Of a DNA stretch of 64,000 nt, positions 47,051 through 58,955 are shown piece after piece. This stretch comes from Molossus alvarezi (Eukaryota; Chordata; Mammalia; Chiroptera; Molossidae). A model generated the notes under the pieces. The model saw only the letters and a program-made list of their open reading frames with translations, did no database searches and was not told the origin of the DNA. The stretch lies in NCBI GenBank assembly GCA_037176705.1, contig CM073891.1:51214571-51278570 (forward strand). Reading direction: 5' to 3'. Positions within the stretch are counted from its first letter, which is position 1, and each line of letters begins with the position of its first letter. The translations under genes were made by a program, and so were the position numbers.

Positions 47051-48531
47051 ATCAATCACTATATCTAGCTCAAGAACTTCTGTTTTGTTACCTATGACTT
47101 ACATGTATTTAGAATGGGTTATCAGTAACAGATTAGAAAATATACTTATTACTGATTTTTATTTTCATGATTATGAAACTTAATTTGATGTTTGTTTATT
47201 GATGATATGGATCTAAATGAAAATAGATCCATTTGCTTTATGTACTAACTGTGTATTATTGTCTTTAAAATTATTGTGATATTTTAGAGACTTGCCTTGT
47301 CATGAAGTTTAAACAAAAAAATAACTAAATAGTAATCTACATGGTTTTTTCTCAATTACAAATATATATCACCTTACATAATTGTATTCATATAAAGAGT
47401 AATACCTGGAAACTGAGAACAACTCATTGAAAAGACAGCCCAGCAACTACACTCTAACCTATTGTGAAATGTTCGACCTAACTGAAGTGTGTAACAAGAT
47501 TATCTTTCCACTTCTGATTTCCGAGCTGACTTTGGAGATGATCAACTGCTCTGTCATGGGTTTTTAGCAAAATATGACTTGTGCTGTGAATGTAATTAGA
47601 ACCAGTGACCAAAAAACACATGTTTTGAAAATGTATTCCATTACAGAATTTCTGAAACATTCCACTCCTCTAAGGATTTTATTAATTGGGTCTGTATGTT
47701 TCTGATCCTTCTTTTAAAATAAAAATACATTTTAAATAATGACGAATGTAATATCAATCAATTTCTTTGGAAAAGATAAAGCTTTTTGGTCTTATTGTAA
47801 CAATAGTTTTATACTGATGCTTGATCTTGAGCCAAACACAGTCTTTTGGCTATCATCTCTATACTCACCTCACCTACAAAGATTTGAAACAGATACCAGA
47901 TATCGGATTTTTTTAAACCAGAAAATATATGCTGACTTGCCTTTTCTGATGTTTGACATTGAGTTTCCCTTTTTCTTCACTTAGGGCAATAAAAGATAGG
48001 TAAAGACTTAACAAAAAAATTATTGCAACTCATTATTAATGATTGTAGTAGAATCATTAAATATTTAAAAAGAACTCAAAAATACACACAGCAATTTCTT
48101 TGTCTATTCATGTATACGTCCCTCCCTATATTCTATTGTGGGCAAATTTGGGTCCTTTTGTGAGCAAGACGTTCAATATGATTAAATAACTATGTAATTT
48201 AATATCCAAATTGGGACATTTTTGTGAATGAAATGGGATTGTTTCTAATTATACCAGGATAAAAGGCGTGAATTGAATTTATTTCCAGTACACTTGGATA
48301 TCAGCATTCCAGCATACTATTTATGTTAGGGTAATAAAAAGGGCTATTCTTCCTTCAGCAGACCTAACTATTGGCCTAATTGTACCTGATATGATAGAGG
48401 TATATTTTTTTGTGTACTTTTCTTCAATAGATTTTTTAACTGACTAAAAAGAAAATACCACTAGGGAAGTTGACATGCTTTTTTTGTTTGTTTGTTATGT
48501 TGAAACATAAATGCAATCGTCAGCTCCAACC
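47051..48531. other. Unassigned AT-rich DNA
   Basis: No gene or recognisable repeat. Open frames of 60-81 residues lack any domain. Confidence 0.5.
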
Positions 48532-48546
48532 CTGAGAACAATTCTT

Positions 48547-49660
48547 TTTTTATCTACAAAAAACCCACTTTATTTTTTTTTTAATTAATAATTTATTTTT
48601 GTTACAGATGTTTCTCCTATTCCCCCACTGATTCCTCCTCCTCTTCCCTCCCTCGCTGTCCCAAGCTTTGTTGTCCATGTCCATTGTTCATGCATACATA
48701 CATATAAGTTCTGTGGTTTATCTCTCCCCCACCACCCCCTTTTCTGGGGATTGTCAGTCTGTATCCCACTTCCACGTCTATGGGACTACCCCATTCCTCA
48801 GACTGTTCATTATGTTCATTATATTCTACAAATAAGTGAGATCATATGATACTTGTCTTTCTCTGTTTGGCTTGTTTTACTTAGGATAATACTTTCCAGG
48901 TTCCTCCATGTCGTCTCAAAGGATAAGAGATCTTTCTTTCTTACAGCTGCATAGTACTCCATTGTGTATATGTACACTGCTTTTTTATCCACTCGTCTAC
49001 TGATGGACACTTGGGCTGTTTCCAGATCTTAGCTATTGTAAATAGTGCTGCTATGAACATGGGGGTACATATATCCTTTCTGATTGGTGTTTCAGGCTTC
49101 TTAGGGTATATTCCTAGAAGTGAAATCACTGGGTCGAATGACAGTTCAATTTTTTATTTTTTGAGGTAACACCATATTGTTTTCCATAGTGGCTGCAATG
49201 GTCTACATTCCCACCAGCAGTGTACTAGAGTCCCCTTTTCTCCACACCCTCGCCAACACTTGTTGTTTGATGATTTGTTGATGGCAGCCTTTCTGACAGG
49301 TGTGAGGTGATACCTCATGGTTGCTTTAATTTGCATCTCTCTGATGATTAGTGATGATGAGCATTTCTTCATATGTTTCTTAGCCATTTGTATGTCCTGT
49401 TTGGAGAGGTGTCTCTTTAGGTCCTCTGCTCATTTTTAATTGAGTTCTTGGTCTGCCTTTTGTTGAGTTGTATGAGCACTCTATATATATTGGAAAATAA
49501 CCCCTTATCTGATGTATCATTGGCAATTATGCTCTCCCATACAGTGAGTTGCCTTTCCATTTTGATGATTGTATCTTTGGCTGTGCAGAAGCTTTTGAGT
49601 TTGATGTAGTCCCATGTGTTCATTTTTTCCTTTGTTTCTGTTGCCTTAGGTGATGTACCA
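48547..49660 (-). mobile_element. LINE-1, 5'-truncated
   Basis: The minus strand holds late ORF2 through the 3' UTR and A tail. ORF2p C-terminal text is visible in separate frames ('[20 protein letters not shown]', '[20 protein letters not shown]', '[15 protein letters not shown]'). Duplications 'ctgagaacaattctt' (48532-48546) and 'ctgagaacatttctt' (49661-49675) match at 14 of 15 positions. Between the A tail (48571 onwards) and the duplication lie about 18 non-L1 bases and a second short A run. Confidence 0.93.
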
Positions 49661-49675
49661 CTGAGAACATTTCTT

Positions 49676-51164
49676 GAGAGAATATATAATGGTTTAGTAA
49701 GCAAGAGGGGTAACATGGACAGAACGTAGGGGATGGTGAACTAAATATAGATTTTATTACTTCAATATAGCTGGATTTACTGTATCTGAAACTCCGACAT
49801 CTAAAATGCACATGGAAACCACAGATCATCTGAAGGACTGGAAAACAAAATGTGGATGGATTGAGTCAAATTTATGACCACTGCCAGGAAAACAAATGAA
49901 AGTGCATATACCACCGATAGTGTGTCAAAAAGTCAGCTTCACATACCTAACATGGCATCAGGTTGATACTAATTATACATTTATATTAGGTCCTATCACT
50001 TATTAGCAAATTGGCCAATATCATCATGAGTTAAAACAATTCTCATATGACAGCAAAACAGAATATTCTTTTTTGAACAGGTTGAATTAACTTAAAAGCT
50101 TAGAGATATTACGGCACTTAACACTAACATAAAACTGTATACTTTTGTGAGAACAAGGTCATGTTTTCATACTACTCAAGGAAGCCAAATGGTAATGTGG
50201 TCCATCTGGGTTTCTTGAAATGCTGCAAGTGTAAACTCCTAAGCATTTTACTGATAGAAAATGGACTGTAGGGTTTTGGTTAAAATGTAGTTAAATGTTC
50301 ATAAAGCCTTCTCAATCTTATATTTATAGTACGCCAACATACAGTGACATGCACAGTATTTCATCTGTTCCCAGAACCTTCTGTTAATGGATTTCTAAAT
50401 TATTAGTTACAAAAGCAGATCCTATCATTTATTTATAATTTGCTCTCAAGTATATTGTGTTTATGAATATTAACATAAATGTTTTTCCAAAGCGATTGCT
50501 ATATTAGTTTTTATAACTCTGTCAAATGTAGAAAATATAATTGAATATTTGAGGAGCATATTAAGATTAAAATTTTCTATTGAAAAGTGATAGATGACAT
50601 TATAAACAAGCCTAAGAGAACTTCATGCATGAATTATTATTTCTTGAAAATAGTGAAAATTTTTACAAGTCTAACTTCGAGAGTGTGTAAAATTATGTTC
50701 TCATAGAGAAGAATTACTATCTATACTGCCTACTGCTAATTGAAATGTTTAAAATATTAACTGTTCTCCTGCTAATTAGATTCTATTAGTATTTAGAATA
50801 AATTTATTTGCATATTATTACTTTAATAAAAGTATTTTAGTAATATATAAGAAAAATCTATTTATTTTTTCTATTATTTATCTAAAACCTTGCCTGTTAT
50901 TCATAAAGAAATATTTGATCCACACAATTTTTTCAAAATAATCCTTAACCTAAGAAGCAATATTGGCCTACAAATTATATCTATTTTTATTGTTTAACAC
51001 TAAACATTTACATAATGTAATAAAATTGTGAAATGTTTTCAGAATGGCTAAGCATCTTTATCTTGTCTAAGTCAAGTTCATTTCCTCTTCCCTGTGTAGA
51101 CAGAAACTCTCTCTGCATGTGCATATAAAGGAGTGTCCTATGGTTCTGCAGTAAGAAATACTAA
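49676..51164. other. Unassigned AT-rich DNA
   Basis: No gene, RNA gene or repeat recognised. Confidence 0.5.
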
Positions 51165-51260
51165 CCTAATTAGACTGTGAAATTATTGAGAAGCTATCTT
51201 AATTTTTCTAACTCGAGTACTCCTTAACACAGTACAGCAAAGGCTCAATAAAGTATTTTT
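51165..51260 (+). repeat. L2/MIR-type 3' end remnant
   Basis: 'attagactgtgaaattattg', 'ttaacacagtacagcaaagg' and 'ctcaataaagta' follow the 'gactgtgagct...cacagtgcctggc...ctcaataaatg' order. Confidence 0.5.
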
Positions 51261-51283
51261 AAGTTTTGAACTTTTAAAATATC

Positions 51284-51590
51284 TTGAAGTACACAGGGAG
51301 ATGGCAGATAGTCGAGGGAGTTCCTGTACACCTTTCACTTAGTTGTCTTTTCCTAATGCTAACAAAATACTGTATATACCACGGTGTTTTAGTCAATACT
51401 AAACCACTAACCTTGGTAATTCTATTAACCGAACAAAACATTTTATTTAAATTTCCCCAGTGTTTCCACTGTTGTCTTTTTTCTGTCCCAGGGTCAAATC
51501 CAGGATACCAAATGGCATTGTCATATCTCTTTAGTATTCTCAGACCTATGATAATTTTTCAGACTTTGTTTTGTTAATCATGGCCTTGAA
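51284..51590. repeat. Ancient L1-type 3' region (second copy)
   Basis: 'gtcaaatccaggataccaaa', 'tgtcatatctctttagtatt' and 'tttttcagactttgttttgt' parallel the block at 27100-27220 in the same orientation, so both derive from one old family, probably L1M-type. Confidence 0.5.
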
Positions 51591-51934
51591 AAATAAATAA
51601 TTTTGCTTAAAAGAATTAATTAATTAAATAATTACTTTATTAAAAACCAACCAATCTACTTTATTTTGTAAAGTAGCTCTGAGCTGTGTGATATAAATTA
51701 TGTGCTTATTCTATGATTACATTGTAATAGTTCTCTTAAAATTTCTGATGTATGTTATGTAATATAACTTAAATGTTGATGTAAAGGCAAAGTATAAATA
51801 AGTTAGAATGTTTATTCTGATTGTAAGTTGGAAAGGGGAAATTTTTTTCAAAAATGAATAAGCATGGAATTCTATAAAGAAAAAGAATTAAGGACCAATA
51901 AACACATAATACTGGTGAAACAAAGGCAGGATGG

Positions 51935-52135
51935 ATAAGGGTGAAGAGCATCTACTTTGGATTCAAAGAGACTTAGATTTTGTTCCAGACTTGGTCATTT
52001 GCTTCCTATGTGGACATTGGGTGAGTAACTTAATTTTCATGGAAATTAACTTTGTTTTCAAATAGTAAAGATAATCATTTTACTCATCTCATAGTTTTTT
52101 TTTAAGATTAAATTATGTGATTGGTATACCTTATT
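51935..52135 (+). repeat. MIR SINE remnant
   Basis: 'gggtgaagagcatctacttt', 'ggattcaaagagacttagat', 'attgggtgagtaacttaatt' and 'ttaagattaaattatgtgat' follow MIR order. Confidence 0.65.
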
Positions 52136-52946
52136 AAATTTAAATTAGCCCTTAATAAATATAATTAATAAGTCAAAAGAAAGAAGCTAAGGAGGAGAGA
52201 CTAGAAGAAATAATCATTCAAACATGTTTTAAAAGTCTTATTATAACTGAACAAAATGGAAGAGATCTAGTTAATAGCTAATGGAAAGCTATATATACTT
52301 TCTCCAGAGGAAACCAAAGACAATTAATTCGCTTGTTATCTGTTGACATTTTATTCAATATTTATTAGAAAAATGTGTAATTGTACATAAAATGTTAGAG
52401 TTACTTTATAAATTAATTTATCTCAATAAAGAACTGTTTTTAATGCAACATACACTAATGAACACTCACACATGTTTTAACAATCTACTGTGAGACCGAG
52501 GCCTTCAAGAAATCTCCTTGGCCATAGCCTCACCATCGGCTCATGTGCTCCAGGCATATTCTATAGCACATTTATCCATTGTAGAAAAGTCATATATTTT
52601 ATGTTCCATAAATAAAAAGTACACTATATTAGAGATATTTTTTGGGAAAAAAATGTTCAGAAAATAGAAAAGTAATTTTAAATATTCAAGTTATTTTTAT
52701 GGTAGTTCAGATATATCTCATATCTGTTGCTCTGGTTGCTTCTACTTCCATTGGAAAGTCAAGTCCCAGCTTCATGTATTAATTTTTCTGTTGGATTTTC
52801 TTTTACCAAATTCAGAAAAAAATCCTAACAAGTGTGAATGATAAGTAAAACACAGTTGAACTGGGGATTAAATAAAAGCAAGCTAAAGTAGTAATATTCT
52901 AGCATTTAATATTGCTTATATGTTTCAAGATTGTTGGGTTTTTTAA
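52136..52946. other. Unassigned AT-rich DNA
   Basis: No gene or repeat seen before the HAL1 target-site duplication. Confidence 0.5.
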
Positions 52947-52962
52947 AAAATATTCTCATTTT

Positions 52963-54370
52963 GACTTCTGGTCAAGATGGCGGTGTAGGTAAACGCAGTA
53001 TGGCTTCCTCCCACAACCACATCAAAATTACAACGAAACTACAACACAACCATCATTCAGAACCACCTGATATCAAGCTGAATCGAAGTCCTACAACTAC
53101 GAAATTAAAGCAGCCACCACATCGAGACTGTTAGGAGGGCAAAAGTGAACGGACTGGTCCCACACCCCCATGTGGGAGATGAAAATCAGGAGGGATACTT
53201 CAGCTGGAAAGGTCCTTCCTGAGGAGTGAGGGGTCCCTATCCCACACCAGGCACCCAACTCAGGGTACTAGTGCCAGGAAGAGAAGTCCCAATAACTTCT
53301 GGCTATAAAACCAGCAGGAAGCGACGCAGAGGGAGACTGCAGCTGCTGGAGCCCCAGGCAGCTCCTCTTAAAGGACCTTTTTATGGACTTACTCGGACTT
53401 GCTTCCTCTGAGCTTGGAGGAGAGGCAGCTTGAGAGGCACCAGAGAACAGGGAAGAACTGAGCTGTTTGGCCTTGTGACAAGGACTGGAGGGGCAGCTTA
53501 CTCCTGGACAGATGTGCTGTTGGAGGCCATTGTTTCTTTGGTGAGTCCTTCCCCAACAGGGAAGGCAGACTGCCACCATATCTGGGACTCCAGCAACCTG
53601 GCTGACACTGTTGGTCCTATCCTGGTGATTTCCTGAGGCACTACCCCACCCCACCCAACTTTTGAGCCCACCCAAGCTGTTTCCAAAGGCTTTACCATAG
53701 GATTGGCCTGTCTTGGATCCTGCTTCAGTTTCCTAAAATCTCTCAAACAAGGAGCAACTGGTCTCAGCCAGCCCCATACCTCTTGTTAAGTGGTCCCAGG
53801 CTTGGCACAAGAAGCAGCCAGCCTTGGTTCACAACTTGTTTTTTCCTGGATACCTCCAAGCCCAGCACAATAAGCAGCCATCTACAGATCACTTTGTGTG
53901 CTGGGTGGCCCTGGATAAAACACAGGCAGTGGCTGACCTTGCCCCAGAGCCAGCATACCCAGTGGACAGCTTCAGACATCAAAACACCACCACCCAACCA
54001 CCTCCAGAAGTGACACACTCAATGAGTGGACTCAGTGAGTACAAGAGCCCTGAGGAAGTAAGTCTTGCTCTGTGTGGTGAGCCCCTACACAGCTGATAAT
54101 CCAAGCTAGTCAGAGGCCAGTGGCTAGTGAGCATAGCCTGTCCTTGCAGCTGATCAGCCTAAGTAAATCCCTCCCATTGACATGCCAACAGCAATCAGAA
54201 GGGTGTATAGTTCACACTAGGGGTGCACCTCAAGGGCCCAGCTAGGGTGATCAGAGAGATGGTGCTACTGGACCCCACAGGACACCTACAACAGTGGACC
54301 ACCCTTCAAATTCTAGGAGGCATAGCAACTCTGCTTAATCCATAAAAACAATCACAAGGAAGCAGCCAAA
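52963..54370 (+). promoter_or_regulatory. HAL1 5' UTR with YY1-like site
   Basis: The 1.4-kb leader is GC-richer than its surroundings. Near the start, 'caagatggcgg' (52973-52983) is a textbook YY1 core, as at the 5' end of human L1, where YY1 helps set the transcription start. At 53794-53880 two degenerate units 60 bp apart share 20 of 27 bases around 'gcacaa-aagcagcca'. Regulatory activity is inferred from the family. Confidence 0.7.
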
Positions 54371-55295
54371 ATGAGGAGAAAAAGAAACATGTCCCAAATG
54401 AAAGAAAAGAACAAAACTCCAGGAAAAGAACTAAACAAAATGGAGATAAGCAATCAATCAGATGCAGAGTTCAAAACACAGGTTGTAAGGTTGCTCAAGG
54501 AACTTGGTGAGACATTCAAGGGACTGAGTGAGACCTTCAGAAAACTTAAGAAGACCTCTGAGGAACTTAGTGAGAACATCAACAACATAAAAAGGACCAA
54601 GTCAGAAATAAAGGATGCACTAACTGAAATAAAGAATAATTTACAAGGAATCAATAGTAGAGTAGGTAAAGCCAAGGAGCAAACCATCAATTTGGAATAT
54701 AAGGAAGCAGAAAACACTCTACCAGAACAGCAAAAAAGAATCCAAAAAAGTGAGGCTAGTGTAAGGAGCCTCTGAGACGACTTCAAGCATGCTAACATTC
54801 ACATAATAGGGGCGCCTGAAGGAGAAAAAAGAGAGCAAGAAATTGAAAACCTATTTGAAACAATAATGAAAAAAAACTTCTATAACTTGGTGAAGGAAAC
54901 AGACATACAAGTCCAAGAAGCACAGAGTCCCAAACAAGATGAACCATAAGAGGACCACACCAAGACACATCATCATCAAAATGCCAAAGGTTGAAGACAA
55001 AGAGAGAAATTTAAAAGCAGCAAGAGAAAAGTACTTGTAACCTACAAAGGTGCTCCCATAAGACTGTCAGCTGATTTCTCAGGCCAGAAGGGAGTGACAA
55101 GATATTCAAGGTGATGAAAAGCAATGACCTAAAACCATGACTATTCTATCATACAAAGCTATCATTTAGAATCAATGGACATATCAAGAGATTCCCAGAC
55201 AAGAAAAACCTAAAGAAGTTCATCACCACCAAACCAGTATTATATATAAAATGTTGAAGGCTCTTTTTGAAGGAGAAGAAGAAAAAAAATCATGA
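54371..55295 (+). pseudogene. HAL1 ORF1 (L1 ORF1p-like), broken
   Basis: The start Met at 54371 opens a basic N terminus followed by a long coiled coil ('LLKELGETFKGLSETFRKL', 'LSENINNIKRTKSEIKDAL'). TGA at 54773-54775 replaces a probable CGA. The same frame continues with 'ANIHIIGAPEGEKREQEIEN' and 'FYNLVKETDIQVQEAQ', the start of the RRM-like domain. A one-base shift near 54925 leads into 'RTTPRHIIIKMPKVEDKERN'. A further break near 55038 precedes the C-terminal domain ('APIRLSADFS', 'FITTKPVLYKMLKAL'), whose stop is at 55293-55295. The full product would be about 308 residues, near normal ORF1p length. Confidence 0.88.
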
Positions 55296-55675
55296 ACAAT
55301 AAAATGGCAATTAACAGATATTTATCAACAATTGAATCTACAAACAAAATGAAGAAGCGGAACAGAAACAGACTCATAGATATAGAGAACTTTTTGTTGC
55401 TTGTCAGATGGGTGGGGGGGGGTAAGGGAAAAAGATGAAGGAATTAAGAAGTACAAATTGGTTGTTAGACTGAGAAACCTCAAAGGGAAGGAGGAAGGGA
55501 GGGTGGAATGCGATAAACCAAAGAACTTCTATACATGTATGCACACCCAAATAGAGTGGGGAAGGCAGGAGGGGGGTCAGGATTTTGGAGGAGGGAGTCA
55601 ATGGGGAAAAAAGAGAGAAACATCTGTAATACATTCAACAATAAAGATGAGTTAATAAATAAATATTCTTATTTT

Positions 55676-56559
55676 ATCTTAAACTAATCTGTGAAGTGAA
55701 TCAGAAGAATAATACTGAATTGAACATGTGATTGGAAAACTCAGTATAGACATAATGCATTAGTTTCATTATCCAGGAATTTTCTGACAAAGCTTGTATT
55801 AAAATCTGGTTTTCTTGAGTCATGTTCCCTTTCTTACTCCTTAGGTTTTATGTAAAATATCTTTCAGCAAAAATGAATAGTTTGGAATGGTATGACTTCC
55901 CACTATTTAAATAACACAGAGGTCTCACCAAACACCTTTTCCTCCACAGAAAAAATGGATTCTCAGAAATGACAAGATATATGAATCAGATAATAAAGAC
56001 ACTTCAAATACCAGCATTATTGATGGAATGGGAAATGTCATCATATTTTACTGAAGACCTTACGCAAAAAGCTATTTCTGTGGAGTTTTTTCATTGCACA
56101 AATATTACAGGTTTTTTTCTAAAATCAGTTAAGCAAGCAGTCAATCAAGTGCTTCTTAAAACAACAATAACAAAAACTTAATTAATACCCAGAATACTAC
56201 TAAATGTCATAGGGCATACAAAAGAAACAGCCATTTTCTCGTCTACAAGCGCATAGTAATCTACTCAGAAATATAAGACTAATATTTATGCAATACTGTT
56301 GTTAAATATGAAAAACTAACATGCAACAATGTAGTATATTAATATGGATTTTAATATGTCCTCACAGAATGACAAAAGTGATCAGAAGTAAGAAAAATCA
56401 ATGAGAACATGAGAAGGCTTGTTGGAAATTTGAAGTGAGCCAGGTCTTAAAAATTAATCAAGCTTTGAAAGGAAAGATGGTATGGTATTCTAAGCTAAGG
56501 AGATAGCATGAAGTACAATATGGGTGAAAACTGGAAAATGTCAATGGGGACAAGTTAAA
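55676..56559. other. Unassigned AT-rich DNA
   Basis: The 70-residue frame at 55969-56181 has no recognisable domain. No repeat identified. Confidence 0.45.
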
Positions 56560-56745
56560 AGGATCTTAGAATCGTAGAGCATGAAGGGGCTTCAGACATC
56601 ATACTGCTCAATCTCTTGTTTTCTCTGGGTTTCTAAGAATAAGAGAACAGAGGTGACTTGCCAAAGATACACAGCCTGTTAATGATTGAATTGGTACATA
56701 AATTTGGGTCTTTTGATTTTCACAATCCAGTGCTCTTTTAAATAA
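56560..56745 (+). repeat. MIR-type ancient SINE remnant
   Basis: 'cttagaatcgtagagcatga', 'aggggcttcagacatcatac', 'agaggtgacttgccaaagat', 'acacagcctgttaatgattg' and 'cagtgctctttt' follow the old mammalian repeat with 'gaaggg..ctcagagatcat...gtgacttgcccaaggtcacacagc...ccagtgctct'. The exact subfamily (MIR3 or related) is unresolved. Confidence 0.6.
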
Positions 56746-58290
56746 ACAACATGTTAAATTTTCCTAGTTCACATTTAATTCGATACGAATGGAGTAATTA
56801 AAAATATAGACTGGAAACAGAGGATTGCCAAAGAGAGGGCTGAAAAATATTTTTGTTAACCTGTGAGAGTTTCATCATGCTCACTTATCTTTCTGTTTCT
56901 GGCAAGAAATAATACTTCTGAAATCTTATGTGACCTCTTGCAATTACTTGGCATGAAATGACCTAAAAAGTGCCAGAAATATCACGAGTGAGACTGTACA
57001 GCAAAGTTTCCACCCCATTTTTAGAGTTGAGATTCAAACGCAGTTTGGTTAAAGCTCTTATGAGATTTCCGGGTTTAGGGGATGAAATGCACATGTGTTA
57101 GATGGTAATCATGTCAGAAGGGCAGGCATAGGTTACAATGTGATGTTGCAAATCTGATTTTTTATTTTAGTTTGATGAATTAGAATATGTTTTGAGGTAT
57201 ATACTTAAAGTCAGAAAATATTTTATATACTAATACAATTCATAGTAACTAATAGGCAAATAATAATTCTCATGATTAGACACTAAGATAATTCAAATTC
57301 AGTAAATAACAAATTAAATAAATTAACTTCATAAACTAATCAAATTCAGTAAAATTCTTTAAGTTCAGTGAACATTTCTTCACTGAATATTTTCTATGTG
57401 CCAGGCACTTTCTAGGTAATCATGACAGATCAGTGAACAAACAACAAAAGGCCTGAAATTTTTTGACTGGTGGAAATTCACATATTGTATGGAAATGTAT
57501 TTTCTATGTGCTAAAGTATCAAGTAGAGAATATGAAAAGATGAAACAAAAGTGAACATCCATTTAGGAACCTATTATTTTAAAAAAGGAGGCAGACACAA
57601 ATAATAATTACAGAACAATGGGGTATCATTTACAATGGAAAAAGGTGCTGTGTCCGATAAAACATACAAGAGTGACTGAGTAATTCTGTAGGCAGCAGAC
57701 AGAAATTGTTCTGTTAAGAAACGGGCTCTGTGTTTAGAAAGCAAAGGTGAAGCTTAATAAAGTTGAATACTTTAGCAAATGTATAAAATCTTACAGTTTT
57801 GGAGTTGAAATGAAGAATTATTTAAGTAACAAGGAAAAATTCTTATAAAATTATATGAACTTCTTACTTCCTGTAAAATAGATGTGAATACTTTTTTTCT
57901 CTTGTGCAAGTAGAACATCACTACAATGGAACATTTTATAAAAAAGTGTTAATTAATCATATTTAATAAATGTAGATTGATTGTTTTTGCATCTGCATAA
58001 TAAAATATAGTTTATTAAATAGTATGTTAATGAGATAGAACTAATATATATTAAAAAATTTGAGTCTTTGTTGTTGATTATTGCTCATGAGTTCTAATTT
58101 AAACCAAAGGCATTGAGTAAAACATACTATAATAGAATTAAGTTCTGATGCAATCAGTGCTCCATTGATTATTTTCTCTTTAATATTAAATATGCTAATT
58201 GCAATTTTAGCCAGTCAGACTAAAATATAGCATAAAAAACAATATTTATAAAAATTATTAAATGCAGATGGGACCAAATAATTTACTTTA
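56746..58290. other. Unassigned AT-rich DNA with a probable L2 fragment
   Basis: Within it, 57360-57470 ('gaatattttctatgtgccag', 'gcactttctaggtaatcatg', 'cagatcagtgaacaaacaac') looks like an inverted L2 3' end. The remainder is unrecognised. Confidence 0.5.
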
Positions 58291-58308
58291 AAAAGTTGAT
58301 TCAAATAA

Positions 58309-58518
58309 CCCTGGCAGGCTGACTCAGTTGCTTGGAGCATTGTCCTATACACAGAAGAGTTGTGGGTTCAATTCCCAGTCAGGGCACATATCTAGGTTTT
58401 GGATTTGATCCCTGGTTGGAGCACGTAGGGGAGGCAACTGATGTTCCTCTTTCTCTTTCTCTTTCTCTCTCTCTATAAGAAAAAAAATGAATAAAGCATC
58501 TTTGGTGAGGATTTTTTT
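58309..58518 (+). mobile_element. Ves-like SINE (type C head, type B tail)
   Basis: 'ccctggcaggctgactcagt', 'tgcttggagcattgtccta', B box 'gggttcaattccca', 'gggcacatatctaggttt', a CT block and the end 'ctttggtgaggatttttt'. An 18-bp duplication 'aaaagttgattcaaataa' (58291-58308) against 'aaaagttgattcagataa' (58519-58536) differs at one base. Confidence 0.93.
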
Positions 58519-58854
58519 AAAAGTTGATTCAGATAATTGTTAATTCCCTTTCACTAAAAAAATGCAAGATGATAAGTTCCACCAACTTTGGCAGCTAATT
58601 ATGACTAAAAATAATTTTGGAACTTCACAACTTCATTCAATATTTTGATTTATTTTCAGGGAGAAGCTTTCTTTTTCCCTAATGAAAGACCCAAGATATC
58701 TAAATAAAAATAAAGATATTCAGTGATCTTAGAAATCCCTCCCAAAGATGGGGAAAATGCTCAGTGAAAGAGAAAATAAAGAGAATAAACTTTTAGTGTC
58801 AGCTGTTGGTGAAATCTATTTAAAATTATGCTAATTTATAAGATCAAAGTTGAT

Positions 58855-58955
58855 ATATTTATTTAATTAAATTTATTGGGGTGACATTGGTTAATAAAAT
58901 TATATAGGTTTCAGGGCTACAGTTCTATACTATGCTATCTGTATATTATATTGTG
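58855..58955. repeat. L1 3' UTR fragment
   Basis: 'aaatttattggggtgacatt', 'ggttaataaaattatatagg' and 'tttcagggctacagttctat' resemble the bat/laurasiatherian L1 3' end with 'ggtgacattgg...tataggtttcaggtgtaca'. It is related to the fragment at 25330. Confidence 0.55.

Larger units (their letters stand above)
52963..55660 (+). mobile_element. HAL1 (half-LINE-1), full length
   Basis: A complete 2.7-kb retroposon with a 5' UTR, a single ORF homologous to L1 ORF1, an L1-like 3' UTR and an A-rich tail, and no ORF2 at all. That is the defining layout of HAL1, a known non-autonomous L1 derivative. The 15-bp duplications 'aaatattctcatttt' (52948-52962) and 'aaatattcttatttt' (55661-55675) differ at one base and prove that both ends are original, so ORF2 was absent at insertion. 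It needs L1 ORF2p in trans. Whether it belongs to a named bat HAL1 subfamily needs a Repbase/Dfam comparison. Confidence 0.92.

Noticed and set aside
53268..53675. 135-residue minus-strand open frame
   Set aside because: It is antisense to the HAL1 5' UTR; the long frame reflects its higher GC content, not a protein.
54371..54775. 134-residue coiled-coil frame as a host gene
   Set aside because: It lies at the expected place in HAL1 and continues past its stop as L1 ORF1p-like sequence.
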